Below are positions 53,600 through 62,684 of a DNA stretch of 64,000 bases, one piece after another. The notes under the pieces are model-generated. The model saw only the letters and a list, made by a program, of their open reading frames with translations. It searched no databases and was not told where the DNA came from. Positions within the stretch are counted from its first letter, which is position 1. Every line of letters begins with the position of its first letter. The stretch is from positions 124,001 through 188,000 of the forward strand of contig NZ_QFZK01000003.1 of assembly GCF_003415675.1 (NCBI RefSeq). The letters are read 5' to 3'. This stretch comes from Rhodoferax lacus. Its GTDB lineage: Bacteria > Pseudomonadota > Gammaproteobacteria > Burkholderiales > Burkholderiaceae_C. The position numbers and the translations under genes were made by a program.

Positions 53600-53863
53600 T
53601 CAGCCGGGTGAACTATTGCGGGGGCTCTTGATGTGCATCAGATCTTCTTGCGGCTGTGGCTGGGGCTGTGGTTTTAGGCGCATGGGGTTGAGCATGGCAT
53701 CGGCTTCTTTTTGTGCGGCCTTGCGGCCTTGCTGGTCCAGCTCGAACTGCCAGTCCTTGAGGGTCAGGCTCAGTGTGACCAGCGCATCGCGCATGTCGAG
53801 CAGCTCTTGCACCAGATTCCTGCTCAGCTGGTTGCGGTCGGGCGGTGTGGAGGGCGTGTTCAT
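53600..53863 (-). CDS. Small hypothetical protein with a PQ-repeat tail
   Basis: 87 residues. GGAG precedes the ATG at 53863 by about eight bases. A helical centre (NLVQELLDMRDALVTLSLTLKDWQFELDQQG) is followed by a KPQPQPQPQ run. No recognised family, no signal or membrane segment. It stands between the chemoreceptor and an acyltransferase gene. Confidence 0.7.
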   Translation of the reverse strand: MNTPSTPPDRNQLSRNLVQELLDMRDALVTLSLTLKDWQFELDQQGRKAAQKEADAMLNPMRLKPQPQPQPQEDLMHIKSPRNSSPG

Positions 53864-54088
53864 GGGGTACTCCTTGGGGCGGTTTGGCAGTCTTGTGCTG
53901 CCTGGTTGTGGCTTGGAGTGCCCACTATGGTTTCACGCATGGCCCCATGCTTTGCGTATTGTCCGCATTCATACATTCATCCGCCAGCAGCCAAGTCGTG
54001 GCTGAGGGAATGGCGGGCACAATGTTTGCGACAATCAGCCCATGCCTTCAGCCTGAGGGCGCTTGGCTGACTTTCTGGGGTTGTCTAC

Positions 54089-54994
54089 ATGTTGGGTTTT
54101 TTGCCACCGGCGGTTCGCGGTGCCCTGTCGTTTCTGGTGCTGACCATCAACACCTTGTTCTGGTGTCTGCTGCTGTTTGTGCTGGCGCTGTGCAAGGCTG
54201 TGCTGCCGTTTGAGGCTGCGCTGTCGCGCCTGGACCCTTTGATCAACGGCATTGCCTCGGCCTGGACGCGCTGCAACAGCGCCTGGATGCGCCTGGCCCA
54301 CCGCACCGACTGGACCATCGAGGGCGTGGAGAGCCTGCGCTACAACGACTGGTACCTGGTGAACTGCAACCACCAGTCCTGGGTGGACATCTTTGTGTTG
54401 CAGGACGCGCTCAACGGCCGCATACCGGTGTTGAAGTTTTTTCTCAAGGCCGAACTGTTCTATGTGCCGGTGATCGGCCTGGCCTGGTGGGCGCTGGACT
54501 TCCCCTTCATGAAGCGCCATTCGCGCGCGGCCCTGCGCAAGAACCCCAACCTGCGCAACGACGACCGTGACAGCGCGCGCCGCGCCTGCGCCAAGTTTGC
54601 CCGCACGCCTACCTCGGTGATGAACTTTGTGGAAGGCACGCGCTTCACGCAAGACAAGCACGATACCCAGGCCTCGCCCTATGTGCACCTGCTCAAGCCC
54701 AAGGCCGGCGCCATGGCCATGGCACTCAATGCCATGGGCGCGCAGTTCCATTCCCTGGTGGACGCCACCATTGCCTACCCCGACGGTATTCCGACCTTCT
54801 GGCAGTACCTGTGCGGTCAGTCCTCACGTGCGGTGCTGCGGGTGCGGCAGGTGGAGATTCCACTGGAGTTCTGTACTGGCGACTACGAGAACGACCGGGC
54901 GTTGCGCAAGTCTTTCCACCGCTGGTTGGACGAAGTCTGGCAGCACAAGGATGCGGAGTTGGGCGCGATGTTGGCGGGGGCCAGGCGCGTCTGA
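54089..54994 (+). CDS. 1-acyl-glycerol-3-phosphate acyltransferase-like (YihG/PlsC family)
   Basis: 301-residue membrane acyltransferase. One or two N-terminal hydrophobic helices (about 10-42), the HX4D motif NHQSWVDIF and the acceptor motif FVEGTRF, then PKAGAMAMAL. The pattern is that of E. coli YihG, a membrane lysophospholipid acyltransferase. The next gene is convergent; an intergenic region with two hairpins follows. Confidence 0.88.
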   Translation: MLGFLPPAVRGALSFLVLTINTLFWCLLLFVLALCKAVLPFEAALSRLDPLINGIASAWTRCNSAWMRLAHRTDWTIEGVESLRYNDWYLVNCNHQSWVDIFVLQDALNGRIPVLKFFLKAELFYVPVIGLAWWALDFPFMKRHSRAALRKNPNLRNDDRDSARRACAKFARTPTSVMNFVEGTRFTQDKHDTQASPYVHLLKPKAGAMAMALNAMGAQFHSLVDATIAYPDGIPTFWQYLCGQSSRAVLRVRQVEIPLEFCTGDYENDRALRKSFHRWLDEVWQHKDAELGAMLAGARRV

Positions 54995-55027
54995 GTCCGG
55001 GTTCCTTGTGTGCCTGCGGGTGGGTGC

Positions 55028-55097
55028 GCAGGTGGGGCAAGGGCGAGCTCCTCATGGTGGAGTACCACAAATCGTCGCCCGCCCTTGCCCCACCTGC
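55028..55097. repeat. Hairpin element A, 21-bp stem with conserved 28-nt loop
   Basis: Arms 55028-55048 and 55077-55097 pair in 20 of 21 positions (GCAGGTGGGGCAAGGGCG against its complement). The 28-nt loop read on the minus strand is GACGATTTGTGG-TACT-CCACCATGAGGA, with an inner GTGG/CCAC stem. It shares 24 of 28 loop positions with element B in opposite orientation, while the outer stems are unrelated in sequence. Confidence 0.85.
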
Positions 55098-55217
55098 TCA
55101 CTGGAGCGTTGCTGCGCTTGCCGGTGAATACCGAACGCCGGGTACCCACAGCTCAACCTGCCAATGGTCCTAACCGGCGCGCGATGTCTTGCAACGCTGG
55201 TTCACACGGGGACGCGC

Positions 55218-55285
55218 GGGAAGGGGGTATGCCGGGCGCCGATTTGCGGTACTCCGCCATGAGGTGCCCGGCATACCCCCTTTCC
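55218..55285. repeat. Hairpin element B, 20-bp stem with conserved 28-nt loop
   Basis: Arms 55218-55237 and 55266-55285 pair in 19 of 20 positions (GGGAAGGGGGTATGCCGGGC against its complement). The 28-nt loop on the plus strand is GCCGATTTGCGG-TACT-CCGCCATGAGGT. The inner stem is GCGG/CCGC where element A has GTGG/CCAC, a compensating change. The element therefore conserves structure and loop, not stem sequence. A 13-bp piece of the stem recurs at 56667. Confidence 0.85.
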
Positions 55286-55340
55286 GTGCAGCGAGAGAGA
55301 AAATGCCACCGCAGCGACACACAAACAAGCACCCAAAAAA

Positions 55341-55367
55341 AAGAGGCCTTGCGGCCTCTTGTGGTTT
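55341..55367. terminator. Bidirectional terminator after the nitronate monooxygenase-like gene
   Basis: Stem AAGAGGCC (55341-55348), loop TTGC, stem GGCCTCTT (55353-55360). On the minus strand the stem is followed by a run of eight T; on the plus strand by TTTTT after four bases. It lies directly behind the minus-strand gene ending at 55368. Confidence 0.88.
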
Positions 55368-56639
55368 TTACGCTTTGACCAGCTCCGGCATCTCCGGCAT
55401 GGCAATTTCGTTGTTCACACTGAACTGGTAGTCGCGGAAGATGTGCTCCGCACTGAGCTCCATATACGTTCCATCCGGCAGCTTGTAGGTCGTGTCCTTG
55501 AGCCGGTTGGTGGTGCTGCCGCAGGTCCAGCAGTTGTAGTTGCGCATGTGGGTGCACAGACAGGTCTTGTCCACCACCGAGATGTTCTTGCCATCCGGAT
55601 GGATCTTGATCTGCTCGTTGTAGGCGTTGATGTAGGCGCAACCGCCGTTGCCGTCCAACAGGTAGCCGTAGGCCTCGCAGTTGGGGCGAATGCCGGAGCC
55701 AATGGCGGGCGTACTTTTCAGCATGCGCATGGGGTAGCCAGTGGGCGATACCGTGTTGACGATGATGTCTTCCTCGCTGGCGCGGAAGTACTCCTGCTTG
55801 ACCTTGGAGGGCAGACCGCATTCGTGGGCCACGGTGAAGCGTGTGGCCACCTGCACGGCCGAGGCGCCGATTTCCATGAAGTTCACCGCGTCGGTGCCGG
55901 TGAAAATGCCACCGGCTGCCACCAGCGGAATGTCGAGCTTCTCGGTTTCCAGATAGAGCTTGATTTCCTTGACGATGGTGGCCAGGTCGAACTGCGCCCA
56001 GTCCAGGCCAAAGCCCAGGTGACCGCCGGCCAGGGGCCCTTCGATGATGATGAAGTCGGGCAGGCGGTTCAGGCGCGAGGTCTTGCGCAGGAACAGTTGC
56101 AGCGCGCGCACCGAAGACACGATGATGCCCAGCTTGGCATCGCGAAAGCGCGGGTGGTCGGCCATCAGGGCAAACGAGCCCAGGTGCAGACCGGCACTCA
56201 AGGTAATGCCGTCAATGCCAGCATCCAGCGAGGAGTTCAGGCGCACCTGCAGGGTCTCTTTGGGCCCGTTCATGGTCAGCTTTTCCATGCAGTTCACAAA
56301 CACCATGCCCGGGCCTTTTTTGGCCTGCATGGTCTTGCCCACGTGCAGCTTGGTGGCCTCGGCCAGGCGGCCCAGGTCGAATTGCACCAGGCTCTTGTCG
56401 GAGTTGTCGATGTTGTGCTTGTAGAGCTTGGTCTTTTCCTTGACGAAGCTGGTGTCAAAGCGGCGGTCCGACACGTCCTGCACCATGGCGTCAGAAATGT
56501 GGCCTATGCCGCCCAGGCGGGCGGCTTCCAGGGCCAGCTCGGCCGTGGAGATGTCCACGCCCATGCCGCCAATCATGATGGGCACCAGTTCCTGTTTGCC
56601 AAAGCGCAGCCGAAAATCATCTAGTCGTTTCATTGCCAT
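55368..56639 (-). CDS. Nitronate monooxygenase-like flavoprotein with Cys-rich tail
   Basis: 423-residue FMN enzyme of the nitronate monooxygenase/FabK fold: PIMIGGMGVDISTAELA, GHISDAMVQDVSD, PLAGGHLGFGLDW with the FMN-binding AAGGIFTGTDAV and AVQVATRF. An extra C-terminal part (about 330-400) has six cysteines, including GGCAYIN, TCLCTHMRNYNCWTCG, which may bind a metal or cluster. The specific substrate is unknown. Start ATG 56639; a second ATG lies two codons on. Confidence 0.85.
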   Translation of the reverse strand: MAMKRLDDFRLRFGKQELVPIMIGGMGVDISTAELALEAARLGGIGHISDAMVQDVSDRRFDTSFVKEKTKLYKHNIDNSDKSLVQFDLGRLAEATKLHVGKTMQAKKGPGMVFVNCMEKLTMNGPKETLQVRLNSSLDAGIDGITLSAGLHLGSFALMADHPRFRDAKLGIIVSSVRALQLFLRKTSRLNRLPDFIIIEGPLAGGHLGFGLDWAQFDLATIVKEIKLYLETEKLDIPLVAAGGIFTGTDAVNFMEIGASAVQVATRFTVAHECGLPSKVKQEYFRASEEDIIVNTVSPTGYPMRMLKSTPAIGSGIRPNCEAYGYLLDGNGGCAYINAYNEQIKIHPDGKNISVVDKTCLCTHMRNYNCWTCGSTTNRLKDTTYKLPDGTYMELSAEHIFRDYQFSVNNEIAMPEMPELVKA

Positions 56640-56833
56640 CCCGTTCGGGGTCTCAAAATGCGGTTCAAGGGGGTATGCCCGGTTTTCCGGTCGCCAATCA
56701 TGCGGCCATACCGGATTATCAGGCAGGCCGTTGCCTGTACAGGCGTAGTTGGATCAATAGACCATTTTATGACCCCGGTTGCAAGCTTGGGTCCCCCGTG
56801 TTTTCCTGGGTGGTCGCTGCTACAGTCCATGCC

Positions 56834-57394
56834 ATGAGCAAGGCCTTTACCAAAGAGTCCGACGATACGGACGAAGACGAACTGCAACTGCCCGCAATAC
56901 CCTCGGGCGGCAAAAACTACATCACGCCGCAGGGCTATGCCACGCTCAAGGCCGAGCTGCTGGACCTGATAGACAACGAGCGCCCCAAGGTGGTGGAGGT
57001 GGTGCACTGGGCCGCCAGCAACGGCGACCGCTCGGAGAACGGTGACTACCTGTACGGCAAGAAGCGCCTGCGCGAGATCGACCGGCGCATCCGCTTCCTG
57101 ACCAAACGCATGGAAATCGCCGAGATTGCCGACCCGGCCGTGCACCACGGCAATGAGCAGGTCTTCTTTGGCGCTACCGTCACCTATGCGGATGACGCCG
57201 GGGTGGAGCGCACGGTGCGCATCATCGGCATCGACGAGGCCGACAGTTCCAAGGGGGAGGTGAGCTGGATTTCACCGATTGCACGCACACTGCTCAAGGC
57301 AAGGGTGGGTGATGAGCTCAAACTGGTCATGCCCGACCGGGTGGGCAACATCGAGGTGCTGGCCGTGCAGTACCCGGCTCCCGTCCCAGGCTGA
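56834..57394 (+). CDS. greB: Transcription elongation factor GreB
   Basis: 186 residues from ATG 56834; a longer frame upstream has no support. An acidic head (DDTDEDE) precedes NYITPQGYATLKAELLDL, the coiled-coil domain that enters the RNA polymerase secondary channel (GDRSENGDYLYGKKRLREIDRRI, with basic face as in GreB). The C-terminal FKBP-like part has GDELKLVMPDRVGNIEVLAVQY. It rescues arrested polymerase by transcript cleavage. Confidence 0.94.
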   Translation: MSKAFTKESDDTDEDELQLPAIPSGGKNYITPQGYATLKAELLDLIDNERPKVVEVVHWAASNGDRSENGDYLYGKKRLREIDRRIRFLTKRMEIAEIADPAVHHGNEQVFFGATVTYADDAGVERTVRIIGIDEADSSKGEVSWISPIARTLLKARVGDELKLVMPDRVGNIEVLAVQYPAPVPG

Positions 57395-57423
57395 GGAGAC
57401 GCCGGTGCCAGGCTGGCCCGGTA

Positions 57424-59682
57424 TCAGGTTTCGTTGCCGCTCCCATTGTTTGCGCTGCCACTGCGCACCGCCTTGAGCACGCTTTGCGCGCGGCGCAGGT
57501 TGCGCAGTGCCACCTCCAGGTGGGCGGTATCGCGCACGGCCACCAGAAAGCGCAACTCGCGCGCCTCCTGGCCGCCTTCCTGTCCCATGTCGATGTCGAT
57601 GATGTCGGCTTCGGCCGCGGCCAGGGCCGTAGCCATACGGGCCAGCATGCCCTTGCCGTTGCTGCAGGTGACGGTCACACCAGTCTTGAAGGAACGCACC
57701 GGGTCTTCGGCCCAGTCCACGCCGATAAAACGCTCGGCGTCCTTGGCCTTGAGTTTGCGCGCCACGGGGCAGTCGTGCTGGTGCACCACCAGACCCTCGC
57801 CGCGCCCCAGGTAGCCCAGAATCTTGTCGCCGGGAATAGGGCGGCAGCATTGGGCAAACTGAACCGAAGCGCTCTCGCTGCCGTCCAGTGTGATGGCGCC
57901 GCTGGTGCCGGACTCATGGGCGGTAAAGCGCTCGCGCGTGAGCAGCAGGGCGTCGGGCTTGTGGCCGGCCTCAGAAAGCAGCAGCACCAGGCGCTTGGCC
58001 ACGATGTTGGCAATGCGTTTGCCCAGGCCAATGTCGGTGAGCAGCTCCAGGCGCGTCTTGTTGCCGGTGAAGCGCAGCAGCTTGTCCCACGTGGGCGTGT
58101 AGGTCGGATCCGTTTCGGGCAGGAACTCAAAACCTTCGGAGCGCAGGGCCTGCTGCAGCAGGCGCTCACCCAGGCTCTCGGACTCGGTCTGCTCCATGGT
58201 CTTGAGGTGGTGGCGGATCTTGGAGCGGGCGCGGCCGGTGCGCACAAAGTCCAGCCAGTTGGGGTTGGGCGAGGACACCTGGGCCGTGACCACCTCCACC
58301 ACATCACCGTTTTTCAGTTCGGTGCGCAGGGGCACCTGCTCGCCATTGATGCGCGCGGCAATCGTGCGGTCGCCCACGTTGCTGTGGATGGCATAGGCAA
58401 AGTCCACCACCGTGGCGCCGCGCGGCAGGGCCAGGATTTGCGTCTTGGGCGTGAACACATAGACCGCATCCGGGAACAGGTCCACCTTGACGTGGTCCCA
58501 GAACTCGGCGGCGTCACGGGTCTCGTCCTGGATGTCCAAGAGCGACTGCAGCCACTGGTTGCCGGTGCGGTCCGCACTCAGGTCGTTGGGGTGGCTGGCC
58601 TTGTAGAGCCAGTGCGCAGCTACGCCCGACTCGGCCACCAGGTGCATGGCCTCGGTGCGCATCTGGAACTCCACATTGATGCCGGCCGGGCCCACCAGCG
58701 TGGTGTGCAGCGACTGGTAGCGGTTGACCTTGGCAATGGCGATGTGGTCCTTGAACTTCCCCGGCACGGGCTTGTAGAGCTGGTGCAGGATGCCCAGCGC
58801 CTTGTAGCAGTCGATCACCGTAGGCACCAGCACGCGCAGGCCGTAGATGTCGGTCACCTGGGCAAAGCTCAGGTGCTTGGACTGCATCTTGCTGAAAATC
58901 GAATACAGCGTTTTTTCACGCCCGGCGATGCGCACCGGCATGTCGGCGGCGGCAAACACGGCTTCCACTTCTTTTTGCACTTTCTGGATCAGGTCGCGGC
59001 GGCGGCTGCGCGCCTTGGCCACGGCCTTGCTCAGAATGGCGTAACGCCAGGGCTTGAGGTGTTTGAAGGACAGGTCCTGCAGCTCGCGGTAGGTGCTGTT
59101 GAGGCCCAGGCGGTGCGCAATCGGCGCGTAGATGTCCAGGGTCTCCGAGGCAATGCGGTTCCATTTGGACTTGGGCATGTCCGACAGGGTGCGCATATTG
59201 TGCGAACGGTCGGCCAGCTTGATCAGGATGACGCGCACATCGCGCGCCATGGCCAGCAGCATCTTGCGGAAGGACTCGGCCTGGTTTTCTTCGCGGGTGT
59301 TGAACTGCAGTTTGTCGAGCTTGGTCAGCCCGTCCACCAGTTCGGCCACGGGGGAGCCAAAGCGCTCAATCAATTCCACCTTGGTCACGCCACAGTCTTC
59401 CATGGCGTCGTGCAGCAGGGCGGCCATCAGGGCCTGCGCGTCGAGCTTCCACTCGGTGCACTGCAGGGCCACGGCAATCGGGTGGGTGATGTAGGGCTCG
59501 CCGTTGTTGCGCATCTGGCCCAGGTGGGCCTGGTCGGCAAAACGGTAGGCCATGCGCACCTGTTCCACGTCGCCCGCCGACAGGTAGTCCAGGCGCGCGG
59601 TGAGGCCGGCAAAACTGGCGGACGCGGCATTGGCGACCGCCGTACTGACGGCAGGTGGCTTGGAAGTAATCGCGTTGCCCAT
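57424..59682 (-). CDS. spoT: Bifunctional (p)ppGpp synthetase/hydrolase SpoT
   Basis: 752 residues from ATG 59682; the earlier in-frame codons run through the rpoZ terminator. Order: HD hydrolase domain with intact LLHDAMEDCG; synthetase domain with YQSLHTTLVGP; TGS (VYVFTPKTQILALPRGATVVDFAYAIHSNVG); helical/zinc-finger region (QFAQCCRPIPGDKILGYL) and C-terminal ACT. Intact HD and synthetase motifs indicate both activities. Follows rpoZ on the minus strand after a terminator. Confidence 0.96.
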   Translation of the reverse strand: MGNAITSKPPAVSTAVANAASASFAGLTARLDYLSAGDVEQVRMAYRFADQAHLGQMRNNGEPYITHPIAVALQCTEWKLDAQALMAALLHDAMEDCGVTKVELIERFGSPVAELVDGLTKLDKLQFNTREENQAESFRKMLLAMARDVRVILIKLADRSHNMRTLSDMPKSKWNRIASETLDIYAPIAHRLGLNSTYRELQDLSFKHLKPWRYAILSKAVAKARSRRRDLIQKVQKEVEAVFAAADMPVRIAGREKTLYSIFSKMQSKHLSFAQVTDIYGLRVLVPTVIDCYKALGILHQLYKPVPGKFKDHIAIAKVNRYQSLHTTLVGPAGINVEFQMRTEAMHLVAESGVAAHWLYKASHPNDLSADRTGNQWLQSLLDIQDETRDAAEFWDHVKVDLFPDAVYVFTPKTQILALPRGATVVDFAYAIHSNVGDRTIAARINGEQVPLRTELKNGDVVEVVTAQVSSPNPNWLDFVRTGRARSKIRHHLKTMEQTESESLGERLLQQALRSEGFEFLPETDPTYTPTWDKLLRFTGNKTRLELLTDIGLGKRIANIVAKRLVLLLSEAGHKPDALLLTRERFTAHESGTSGAITLDGSESASVQFAQCCRPIPGDKILGYLGRGEGLVVHQHDCPVARKLKAKDAERFIGVDWAEDPVRSFKTGVTVTCSNGKGMLARMATALAAAEADIIDIDMGQEGGQEARELRFLVAVRDTAHLEVALRNLRRAQSVLKAVRSGSANNGSGNET

Positions 59683-59740
59683 GCTCCAAATGTAGCGCAG
59701 GGACAGTGGCCCTGCAGTGCGCAAAGTCCCAAGCGAAAAA

Positions 59741-59761
59741 AAACACCGCAAGCGGTGTTTT
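59741..59761 (-). terminator. Terminator between rpoZ and spoT
   Basis: Stem AAACACCG (59741-59748), loop CAAG, stem CGGTGTTT (59753-59760), flanked by A and T runs so that the minus strand ends in a string of T (complement of 59736-59743). It lies 20 bp behind rpoZ, so spoT may need its own promoter or read-through. Confidence 0.82.
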
Positions 59762-59780
59762 TGGTTGGTGCCTGATGTGC

Positions 59781-59984
59781 TTACAGGGGCACTTTTTTCA
59801 GCATCTCGATACCCACCTTGCCGGCAGCGATTTCGCGCAGGGCGGTCACGCCGGGCTTGTTCTTGCTTTCGATCTTGGCGGTGTGGCCTTGGCTGAGCAT
59901 GCGCGCGCGGTAGGTGGCGGCCAGGACGAGCTGGAAGCGATTGGGGATTTTTTCCAGGCAATCTTCAACGGTAATACGGGCCAT
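59781..59984 (-). CDS. rpoZ: RNA polymerase omega subunit
   Basis: 67 residues from ATG 59984, with GGAGA upstream: [29 protein letters not shown] is diagnostic of omega. It helps assemble the beta' subunit and, with DksA, the ppGpp site. Lies 15 bp after gmk and upstream of spoT, a conserved order. Confidence 0.96.
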   Translation of the reverse strand: MARITVEDCLEKIPNRFQLVLAATYRARMLSQGHTAKIESKNKPGVTALREIAAGKVGIEMLKKVPL

Positions 59985-59999
59985 GAATGTCTCCAATAC

Positions 60000-60626
60000 T
60001 TAAGGGATGTGCAATGCTTTGAATGTTTCGGCCCGGGCACGACGCTGCGCCGAAAACTTGAGCCGCTGGGAGTGAACAATGGCTTTCAGATCGAATAGCG
60101 CACGGTCAAACAACTCGTTGATTATAACGAAGTCGAATTTATCGGCATGAATCACCTCGGCCTGTGCGTTTTTCATGCGCAGTTCGATGATGTCGGGGGC
60201 GTCCTCGCCACGCCGCTCCAGCCGTGCGCGCAACTCGTCCCAGCTGGGTGGCAGGATGAAGATGCACACCGCGTTGGAGAAGATGTTCTTGATCTGCAGC
60301 GCGCCCTGGAAGTCGATTTCCAGGATCACGTCTGCACCCTGTGCCATGCGCTCTTCAATCGCCTTCTTGGAGGTGCCATAGCGCTGGTTATGCACATGGG
60401 CCCATTCCACAAAAGCGTCGTTGGCCACCATGGCGTCGAACTCGCTGCCGGACACAAAAAAGTACTCGCGCCCGTGTTTTTCCTGGCCGCGAGGCGCTCG
60501 GGTGGTGTGGGACACCGAGGGCTGTACGTGGGAGTCGAGCTCCAGCAAGGCTTTGACCAGGCTGGACTTGCCCGCCCCGCTGGGGGCTGCGACGACAAAA
60601 AGATTACCGGGATAGTCCATGGACAT
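60000..60626 (-). CDS. gmk: Guanylate kinase
   Basis: 208-residue kinase converting GMP to GDP. P-loop [10 protein letters not shown] near residue 14; GMP-binding [33 protein letters not shown] second ATG lies two codons on. Part of the yicC-gmk-rpoZ run. Confidence 0.97.
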   Translation of the reverse strand: MSMDYPGNLFVVAAPSGAGKSSLVKALLELDSHVQPSVSHTTRAPRGQEKHGREYFFVSGSEFDAMVANDAFVEWAHVHNQRYGTSKKAIEERMAQGADVILEIDFQGALQIKNIFSNAVCIFILPPSWDELRARLERRGEDAPDIIELRMKNAQAEVIHADKFDFVIINELFDRALFDLKAIVHSQRLKFSAQRRARAETFKALHIP

Positions 60627-60655
60627 GGCTTTTGCTGCGGGTGGCTGGAGTCGGC

Positions 60656-61573
60656 CTATTCTATGTTCTGAACCTGCTCGCGCATCTGTTCGATCAGCAC
60701 CTTCATGTCCACCGAAATATGGGTCAGCTCCAGCGCAGTGGACTTGGAGCCCATGGTGTTGGCCTCGCGGTGCAGCTCCTGGATCAGGAAATCCAGGCGT
60801 TTGCCGACCTCGCCGCCTTTTTTCAGCAGGCGCTCGATCTCATCCAGGTGCGAGTTCAGGCGGGTGATCTCCTCGGCCACGTCGATGCGGATGGCAAAGG
60901 CGGTGGCCTCGGTCAGGGCGCGGTCCTGGGCGGCTTCGGGCAGGGTGCTGCCCTCGGTCAGGGCCATGGCTTCCTTCCAGCGGTCCAGAAAGCGCTGGCG
61001 CTGTTGCTCCACCAGTTGAGGCACCAGCGGTGTGGCCTGTGCGGCCAGGGCGCGCAGCTGCTCCAGGCGTTCGCTCAGCATGCTTGAGAGGCGCCCACCT
61101 TCGCGCTGGCGTGCGCCCAGCAACTCTTTCACCACGGTTTGGGCCAGCGGCATCAGGTCTTCGCTCCAGTCACGCACGCCCGACTGCTCGCTGGCGGCAA
61201 AGCGCAGCACGTCGGCCACGCTCAAGGGCGAGGCCAGCGGCAGCCAGGACTTGATGCTGTCCTGCGCGCTGTTGAGGCGCTGCAGCAGTTTGGGGCTGGC
61301 CTCGGGCACGCCGCTGGCGTTGGTTGTCTCAATGGAAGCACGCACCTCGACCTTGCCGCGCTTGAGCTTGCCAATGATCAGGTCGCGCAGCGTGGGCTCA
61401 AACTGGCGCAGGTCTTCGGGCAGGCGAAAGGTCAGGTCCAGAAAACGGCTGTTGACGGAGCGGATTTCCAGTCCCAACTGGGCTGCGGCAGGACCGCGGC
61501 TGTCGGCATTGGGCAGGGCGTTGGCTGTGCTGTGCTGTGCACTGGCATAGCCAGTCATGCTGTAAACTGGCAT
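60656..61573 (-). CDS. yicC: YicC-family endoribonuclease-like protein
   Basis: 305 residues from ATG 61573. Starts [33 protein letters not shown] is the YicC signature; C-terminal [20 protein letters not shown] belongs to DUF1732. YicC proteins have been reported as RNases acting on some small RNAs. Divergent from the kinase gene at 61680. Confidence 0.93.
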   Translation of the reverse strand: MPVYSMTGYASAQHSTANALPNADSRGPAAAQLGLEIRSVNSRFLDLTFRLPEDLRQFEPTLRDLIIGKLKRGKVEVRASIETTNASGVPEASPKLLQRLNSAQDSIKSWLPLASPLSVADVLRFAASEQSGVRDWSEDLMPLAQTVVKELLGARQREGGRLSSMLSERLEQLRALAAQATPLVPQLVEQQRQRFLDRWKEAMALTEGSTLPEAAQDRALTEATAFAIRIDVAEEITRLNSHLDEIERLLKKGGEVGKRLDFLIQELHREANTMGSKSTALELTHISVDMKVLIEQMREQVQNIE

Positions 61574-61679
61574 TGCGGGTTCTCGGGTCAAAGGGAGGGC
61601 CCCGAGAATAACCTGATTTGGATCGCAGCCCGTCTCACCAGCCCACAGAGTCAGCCAGAACACGCAGCCCTATCAATTC

Positions 61680-62684
61680 ATGTCCAAGGTCAAGCCCTCT
61701 CCTCTTCCGCCCGATACCGTCGTAGGGGGCTACCGCATCATTCGCAAGGTGGCCGCAGGTGGCTTTGGCTTGGTGTACCTGGCACTGGACCCGGAAGGCC
61801 AGCAGGTGGCCATCAAGGAATACCTGCCCTCGTCCCTGGCCACACGCGCCCCTGGCGAGTTGATGCCCCAGGTGCAACCTGAAAAACTCTCGCTGTACCG
61901 CCTGGGCCTCAAGAGCTTTTTTGAAGAAGGCCGCTCGCTGGCACAGATCTCCCACCCCTCGGTGGTCAGCGTGCTGAACTTCTTCCGCGAAAACGAAACC
62001 GTCTACATGGTGATGAACTACCTGGAAGGCGCCGCCCTGCAGGACTTCATCGTCACCGCCCGCGAACTCAAGCAGACCAAGGTGTTCCGCGAGTCCACCA
62101 TCCGTTCGCTGTTTGATGAAATATTGCGCGGGTTGCGCATCGTGCACCAGCACAAGATGCTGCACCTGGACATCAAGCCCGCCAATGTGTTCATCACCGA
62201 CGACAACAAGTCCGTGCTGATTGACTTCGGCGCCGCCCGCGAGGTGCTGAGCAAGGAAGGCAACTTCATTCGCCCCATGTACACGCCGGGCTTTGCCGCC
62301 CCCGAGATGTACCGGCGCGACTCCTCCATGGGCCCCTGGACCGACATTTACGCCATTGGCGCCTGCATGTATGCCTGCATGCAGGGCTATCCGCCCAACG
62401 AGGCGCCGCAGCGCCAGGAGAAAGACCGCATTGCCATTGCCCTGGCGCGTCTGCGCGGGGTGTACTCCGACAACCTGATCGAGGTGGTGGAGTGGTGCAT
62501 GTCGCTGGACGCACTCTCCAGGCCGCAATCGGTGTTTGCCCTGCAAAAGGAACTCAGCCGCGAAGGCGAGCGCCGCTACACCAAGCTCAGCGTGGCCGAG
62601 AAGGTGCGCATGCAGTTTGACAACATGGTGGCCGACACCAAGAAGCCCGTCACCATGCCCGCCATGGGCGCCAAACCCAAATGA
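61680..62684 (+). CDS. Serine/threonine protein kinase (Hanks type)
   Basis: 334 residues. Gly-rich loop VAAGGFGLVY, catalytic Lys in VAIKEYLPS, HRD region as HLDIKPANVF (Arg replaced by Leu, still with the catalytic Asp), and DFG as DFGAAR. No membrane segment or sensor domain; a short C-terminal tail follows the kinase fold. The stop overlaps the phosphatase start (ATGA), so kinase and phosphatase are coupled. Confidence 0.92.
   Translation: MSKVKPSPLPPDTVVGGYRIIRKVAAGGFGLVYLALDPEGQQVAIKEYLPSSLATRAPGELMPQVQPEKLSLYRLGLKSFFEEGRSLAQISHPSVVSVLNFFRENETVYMVMNYLEGAALQDFIVTARELKQTKVFRESTIRSLFDEILRGLRIVHQHKMLHLDIKPANVFITDDNKSVLIDFGAAREVLSKEGNFIRPMYTPGFAAPEMYRRDSSMGPWTDIYAIGACMYACMQGYPPNEAPQRQEKDRIAIALARLRGVYSDNLIEVVEWCMSLDALSRPQSVFALQKELSREGERRYTKLSVAEKVRMQFDNMVADTKKPVTMPAMGAKPK

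Larger units (their letters stand above)
54995..55340. other. Convergent intergenic region with two related hairpins
   Basis: About 345 bp between the acyltransferase and the nitronate monooxygenase-like gene. No coding potential that I trust. It holds the two hairpin elements annotated below and about 120 bp between them without a clear feature. Confidence 0.7.

Noticed and set aside
57424-59961. SpoT start upstream of ATG 59682
   Set aside because: The extra 93 codons cross the rpoZ terminator and part of rpoZ, and match no SpoT N-terminus.
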